A DNA stretch of 64,000 nt from Candidatus Pollutiaquabacter sp. GTDB taxonomy: Bacteria > Bacteroidota > Bacteroidia > AKYH767-A > 2013-40CM-41-45. Made by a program: the position numbers and the translations under genes. Location: assembly GCA_947465495.1 (NCBI GenBank), contig CANIAS010000001.1, positions 1 to 64,000 of the forward strand. The letters are read 5' to 3'. The notes beneath the pieces are model-generated. The model was not told where the DNA came from. It did no database searches and worked only from the letters and a program-made list of their open reading frames with translations. Positions 59,802-64,000 of this stretch are shown piece by piece (within the stretch, counting starts at the first letter, position 1; every line of letters starts with the position of its first letter).

Positions 59802-59816
59802 CATTGAATGAATACA

Positions 59817-61490
59817 TTATTCAATGACCAATTTACCAGTACGCAACACCGCTGCGTCTGACGTAAGAATGGTATAGAAATAAATTCCATGCTGCAATTC
59901 GCGTACATCCAATTCCTGACCAGCTGCAACACGATCACGTTCGTAAACCAGTCGGCCAGACGCATCGGTCATGCGGATGGTCACGGTCTCAGAGATTTTA
60001 CCTGCAATCCGAATCTGTCCTTTGGATGGATTCGGAACAACCGTAACAAATGGCTTAGCATCAATGGTAGCAACTCCTGAAGTGTTATTGAATACCGTGA
60101 TGGTTTGCATAATACTATCTGTAAAACAGCCACCCGCACTGTACGCCAACAACATCACGTTGTACGTTCCTGGAACAGCATAATAGTGCAAGGTGTCAAA
60201 GGTGGAGTACCCAGCGGTGCCATCACCGAAATCCCAAAAACAACGGGAGTAATCAGTACTGCGGTTATCAAAATAAATTGTAGTACCCGTATCTGGAATA
60301 GCCAGATACGCTGCCGTAGGAGCCGCTACCACGCGGATTGTCACCGGAGTAGTCGTTACTTGAGTAGGGGTTCCATTATCCGTTCCAAGGAATTGGATTG
60401 TGTGGAATCCAGTATTATTGTTCGTAGCTGTCACAAAAACAGATGCAGAAGCAACAGATCCAGGAGTAACATTGGTAACCGTAGCATCTTGCATACTACC
60501 CAGATTGACCGAAGGTGTTGTCTGTTGATTGTTTTCAGGAGCAAGGAATTCAACACTGATCGTAGTGGTATCTCCCAAGCAAAGTACGATCGTATCGCAA
60601 GCAGATAAGGAACTAACTACAGGCGCAATGTTGAAATTATTAATGCAGGTATTAAATACAAACGACTGATTATCCAGGAAGCTAATTCCATCGGCGGCAC
60701 CATAAGGGCCATCGTATGTATTACCCGGAGCATCAAAACGGCCCATCTGGATGTAGTTGATTCCGTTTCCTTGGTTTACACCTACGGTAGCAGGAACTCC
60801 ACCAAAACCGTTCACACCTTGGGAAGCACTACCCGTAGTCCACTCCATGTTTTTATAGCAGAATCCTACGTTGTAACCGGAAGGCAACAACGGATCCAAT
60901 CCATCGGTAATAATGAGCTGGAATGCGTTGCGCATGTCATCCATGGAATTGAAATATCCAACAGAATCCCACTGCACTATCAAGTGGGTATTGGTCAATT
61001 CATAATACACCAATCCACTCAGCGCTCCACGAGTATCGACATCGGCCCAGAACGGAGCAATCATCACGAAATTCGTATTTGGGAAAGAGTCTGAACTGTA
61101 GGTGGCGTAAGGTGATCCAAAAGAAATATTTCCGTTGTTGTTAATGAACAACTTTCGAAGATACTGTCCATAAAAACAGAATGGAGATACCAACGAGATG
61201 GTATCGGTAGAGCCATCGTCATTGCGGTAATCAGGAGCGGTACCATTCGTAAATGGCGCTACCTGCCACGCGCGGTCACGCTCAACCCAACAATCACAGG
61301 AACTGATGGTGCGAGAAGCACCTTCAGGGGTATAAATAATTTGGGAATGTTCATTGCTGTTGCGAGCCATGTTAAGCGCCGGATCTTTTCCGGGAAAGAA
61401 TGTAGCGCCCACAGCTGATTGCTGGGCATCCACCGAAAGAGTTACCATTTGAAAAATGGCAAACACTGTAATTAGTAATTTTTTAGACAT
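59817..61490 (-). CDS. T9SS-sorted secreted protein with PKD domain
   Basis: PKD-like 'CFWDFGDGTAGYSTFDTLHYYAVPGTYNVMLLAYSAGGC'; C-term 'VVPNPSKGQIRIAG...LQHGIYFYTI'. Confidence 0.88.
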   Translation of the reverse strand: MSKKLLITVFAIFQMVTLSVDAQQSAVGATFFPGKDPALNMARNSNEHSQIIYTPEGASRTISSCDCWVERDRAWQVAPFTNGTAPDYRNDDGSTDTISLVSPFCFYGQYLRKLFINNNGNISFGSPYATYSSDSFPNTNFVMIAPFWADVDTRGALSGLVYYELTNTHLIVQWDSVGYFNSMDDMRNAFQLIITDGLDPLLPSGYNVGFCYKNMEWTTGSASQGVNGFGGVPATVGVNQGNGINYIQMGRFDAPGNTYDGPYGAADGISFLDNQSFVFNTCINNFNIAPVVSSLSACDTIVLCLGDTTTISVEFLAPENNQQTTPSVNLGSMQDATVTNVTPGSVASASVFVTATNNNTGFHTIQFLGTDNGTPTQVTTTPVTIRVVAAPTAAYLAIPDTGTTIYFDNRSTDYSRCFWDFGDGTAGYSTFDTLHYYAVPGTYNVMLLAYSAGGCFTDSIMQTITVFNNTSGVATIDAKPFVTVVPNPSKGQIRIAGKISETVTIRMTDASGRLVYERDRVAAGQELDVRELQHGIYFYTILTSDAAVLRTGKLVIE

Positions 61491-61521
61491 TGTAGCGTGG
61501 TGTGTTAGTTGATGATGTTTT

Positions 61522-61549
61522 CAAATTTAAGAATAATTTCTGCTATCAA
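61522..61549 (-). promoter_or_regulatory. Promoter TTG-N17-TAAATTTG for the 59817-61490 gene
   Basis: Minus strand: TTG (61549-61547), N17, TAAATTTG (61529-61522); ATG at 61490. Confidence 0.65.
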
Positions 61550-61680
61550 AAGTGCTGTTTTCAATTCGAAATAAACACAGTTTGTCTTTCAAAATTTAAC
61601 AAAACAAGCCTGAAATAGAACCCAACAGGTCGCTGCCTCCTTTCCGTTGACGATATTTGTCGCCCGAGCTATCCATACCA

Positions 61681-64000
61681 ATGCAAAAACTGCCGATATA
61701 CGAGGCCCTACCGGCACTTAAAAGCGCCCTAAATGCCCAAAATACGGTTATTTTAGAAGCTCCCCCTGGAGCCGGGAAAAGCACGGTCCTTCCGTTAGAA
61801 TTATTGCAGGAATCCTGGTTAGGGGGTAAAAAAATCCTGTTGCTTGAACCTAGGCGGCTCGCAGCCAAGGCAGTAGCCCGGCGTTTAGCCGAACAACTCA
61901 ACGAAGCACCTGGTCAAACGGTAGGTTACCGAATACGCTTTGAAACAAAAGTTTGTAGTGCCACCCGAATCGAAATTGTTACTGAAGGCATTTTGACACG
62001 GATGCTTCAACAGGATAACGCCCTGGAAGATACCGGCCTAGTAATTTTCGACGAATTCCATGAACGCAGCCTACACGCCGATTTGGCTTTAGCCCTCTGT
62101 CGTGAATCACAACAAGTGCTACGCAACGACCTCCGCATTCTCATCATGTCTGCCACTTTGGATAGCGATGAACTACTGAAAGCACTGCAACAACCTCCAC
62201 TCATCACCAGCCAAGGCCGGCAATACCCCATCGCTTATCATTACTTCGAACCAGACGATTCACTTCCACTGGTTAAAAATGTAAATCGCTTGGTCTTGAA
62301 AGCGCTGCGCGAAAACGAAGGCGACTTGTTGGTTTTTCTCCCTGGCAGCGGAGATATCCACCGAACTGCAAATGCGCTGGAAGAAGCAGGCGTATCCGCA
62401 AAAATATATCCGCTCTACGGCGACCTTCCACTGGAAGAACAACAACAAGCGTTGTTGCCAGATCCTAACGGTTATCGAAAAATTGTGCTTTCTACATCAA
62501 TCGCAGAAACCAGTCTTACGATACAAGGCATCCGCGTAGTCGTCGATAGTGGCTATTCACGCATTCCGCGGTACGACCTCAACACTGGTCTCACACGGTT
62601 GGAAACCGTTCGATCCTCCCTGGACACCGCCGATCAACGCGCAGGTCGTGCCGGACGGCTTGGTCCTGGCGTATGTTACCGCATGTGGCCAGAGAGAACC
62701 ACACAACATCTTGCCCCGAAACGCAAGCCAGAAATCTTACAAGCCGACCTTTCACAACTAATACTTGAATTAGCTGGCTGGGGACATTATGACCCTTCCG
62801 CCCTTTCCTGGATTACCGCACCACCTACTGCATCTGTTTCACAAGCCATTCAACTACTCTCACAACTCGGAGCTATAGCAGACCATAAAATCACAGCAGC
62901 AGGCAGAGCCATGCTGGATCTTCCAACTCACCCGCGCATCTCACACCTGCTACTGCAGGGAAAAAGTATCGGCTATGCCGCTGCTGCTGCGGACGTAGCG
63001 GCTCTGCTGGAAGAACGCGACCCATTAAAAGGCGAACAAGGCACTGATCTGTCGCTTCGAATCGAATTGCTTCACCGATGGCGGAACAAAGAACGCGTAA
63101 ACGCCGATCGCTTCCATTTAGAACGGATCGAAAAAATTGCCCGTCAATGGAGAACGGTACTCTCCACAACAATAGCCAAAGAAATAGTGCCGCAAGATAT
63201 TATCGGTGAATTGATTGCTGCGGCATTTCCAGAAAGAATAGCCAAGAAGGAAGACGTGCACGGACGCTACCGACTTGCCAATGGACGAGCGGCACGTCTC
63301 CCTGAAACCGATCCACTCATTCATGAACCATGGATTGCCGTTGCACACCTTGATGCAGGAATAAAAGAAGGAAAAATTTTTCTGGCGGCTTCTTTTGATC
63401 CAAAAAATCTGCTGTTAAACATCAAGCCCGTTGCTACCATTCACTGGGACGACAAATCAAATGCAATTGTCTCACGAAACGAATGGCGACTTGGTAGCTT
63501 ACTGGCTAAACAAGAGCCATTACGAAATCCTCCGCCCGATCATGTTGCAAATGTCGTTTGTTCATTCATTGCAAAAGAAGGTTTACATGTATTTGAACGA
63601 ACGGACGAAACAGATCAGTTACAGGCCCGTGTCAATTGCCTGAGAAAGTGGCGGCCGGAACTTGAACTTCCCGATTTTACTGATGACGGGCTGCTCTCTA
63701 CTACCGATATGTGGTGCTTACCATTTGTTGGTAGCATCAAGAAAAAAGAAGACCTGAAAAAACTAAAGTTTGAAGAACTTTTGCTTTCCGCACTCTCTTG
63801 GGAGCAGCAACAAAATTTGCAACGATTGACCCCGGAAAAATTCAACGTGCCGAGCGGCTCTGCTATTCGTATTAATTACCTTCAAGACGGCTCGTCACCG
63901 ATTCTGGCCGTTCGTTTGCAAGAAGTATTCGGACTTACCGAGTCTCCAACGGTCAACGATTCCAGAACACCAATGGTACTTCACCTGCTTTCTCCTGGAT
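61681..64000 (+). CDS. hrpB: ATP-dependent helicase HrpB (C-terminus beyond window)
   Basis: Open frame from ATG 61681: 'VILEAPPGAGKSTVLPLELL', 'LLEPRRLAAKAVARRLAEQL', 'VIFDEFHERSLHADLALAL', 'ILIMSATLD'. Missing from the ORF track because it is open at the edge. Confidence 0.93.
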   Translation, partial: MQKLPIYEALPALKSALNAQNTVILEAPPGAGKSTVLPLELLQESWLGGKKILLLEPRRLAAKAVARRLAEQLNEAPGQTVGYRIRFETKVCSATRIEIVTEGILTRMLQQDNALEDTGLVIFDEFHERSLHADLALALCRESQQVLRNDLRILIMSATLDSDELLKALQQPPLITSQGRQYPIAYHYFEPDDSLPLVKNVNRLVLKALRENEGDLLVFLPGSGDIHRTANALEEAGVSAKIYPLYGDLPLEEQQQALLPDPNGYRKIVLSTSIAETSLTIQGIRVVVDSGYSRIPRYDLNTGLTRLETVRSSLDTADQRAGRAGRLGPGVCYRMWPERTTQHLAPKRKPEILQADLSQLILELAGWGHYDPSALSWITAPPTASVSQAIQLLSQLGAIADHKITAAGRAMLDLPTHPRISHLLLQGKSIGYAAAAADVAALLEERDPLKGEQGTDLSLRIELLHRWRNKERVNADRFHLERIEKIARQWRTVLSTTIAKEIVPQDIIGELIAAAFPERIAKKEDVHGRYRLANGRAARLPETDPLIHEPWIAVAHLDAGIKEGKIFLAASFDPKNLLLNIKPVATIHWDDKSNAIVSRNEWRLGSLLAKQEPLRNPPPDHVANVVCSFIAKEGLHVFERTDETDQLQARVNCLRKWRPELELPDFTDDGLLSTTDMWCLPFVGSIKKKEDLKKLKFEELLLSALSWEQQQNLQRLTPEKFNVPSGSAIRINYLQDGSSPILAVRLQEVFGLTESPTVNDSRTPMVLHLLSPG

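Noticed and set aside
60105-60608. 167-aa plus-strand ORF antisense to the PKD cargo gene
   Set aside because: Arg/Ser/Cys-rich composition typical of antisense frames; no start context or domain.
62041-62100. DEFH instead of DEAH in the helicase motif II
   Set aside because: DEFHERSL is, to my recollection, normal for HrpB, so this is not a novel variant.
1-64000. Search by eye for tRNA, rRNA, transposase, integrase, phage, toxin-antitoxin, restriction-modification or other defence genes
   Set aside because: None found; the window reads as a stable core region with T9SS accessory genes.

Overview
This 64 kb window is a typical Bacteroidota chromosomal segment, probably a Chitinophagales/Sphingobacteriia-type lineage. 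I infer this from the gene order DUF177-rpmF-plsX-fabH-accB-accC, PorZ next to recO, many type IX secretion (T9SS) C-terminal sorting domains, and TTG-N17..23-TAnnTTTG promoters. Most genes are housekeeping: dxs, asnS, cysS, recO, scpA, ppsA, gmk, nadD, polA and hrpB. Accessory content includes a SusB-like GH97 enzyme, a SET-domain protein, a psuK-psuG-MFS pseudouridine operon, two M43 metalloproteases, a TonB-dependent-type beta-barrel with Gly/Met-rich ends, and an 11.6 kb run (about 49.9-61.5 kb) dominated by large T9SS cargo proteins. I found no tRNA, rRNA, CRISPR array, transposase, prophage or recognisable defence system. The best leads are: (i) a secreted protein with six exact 75-aa repeats, each with two position-invariant cysteines, close to a periplasmic-type tandem thioredoxin; (ii) the cargo island, whose genes are separated by strong hairpin terminators close to the next start codon; (iii) promoter boxes placed 4-6 nt before start codons, predicting leaderless mRNAs; (iv) an MFS carrier as a candidate pseudouridine importer; (v) a terminator plus promoter splitting rpmF from plsX. 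All identifications are from sequence reading only; no database search was run.
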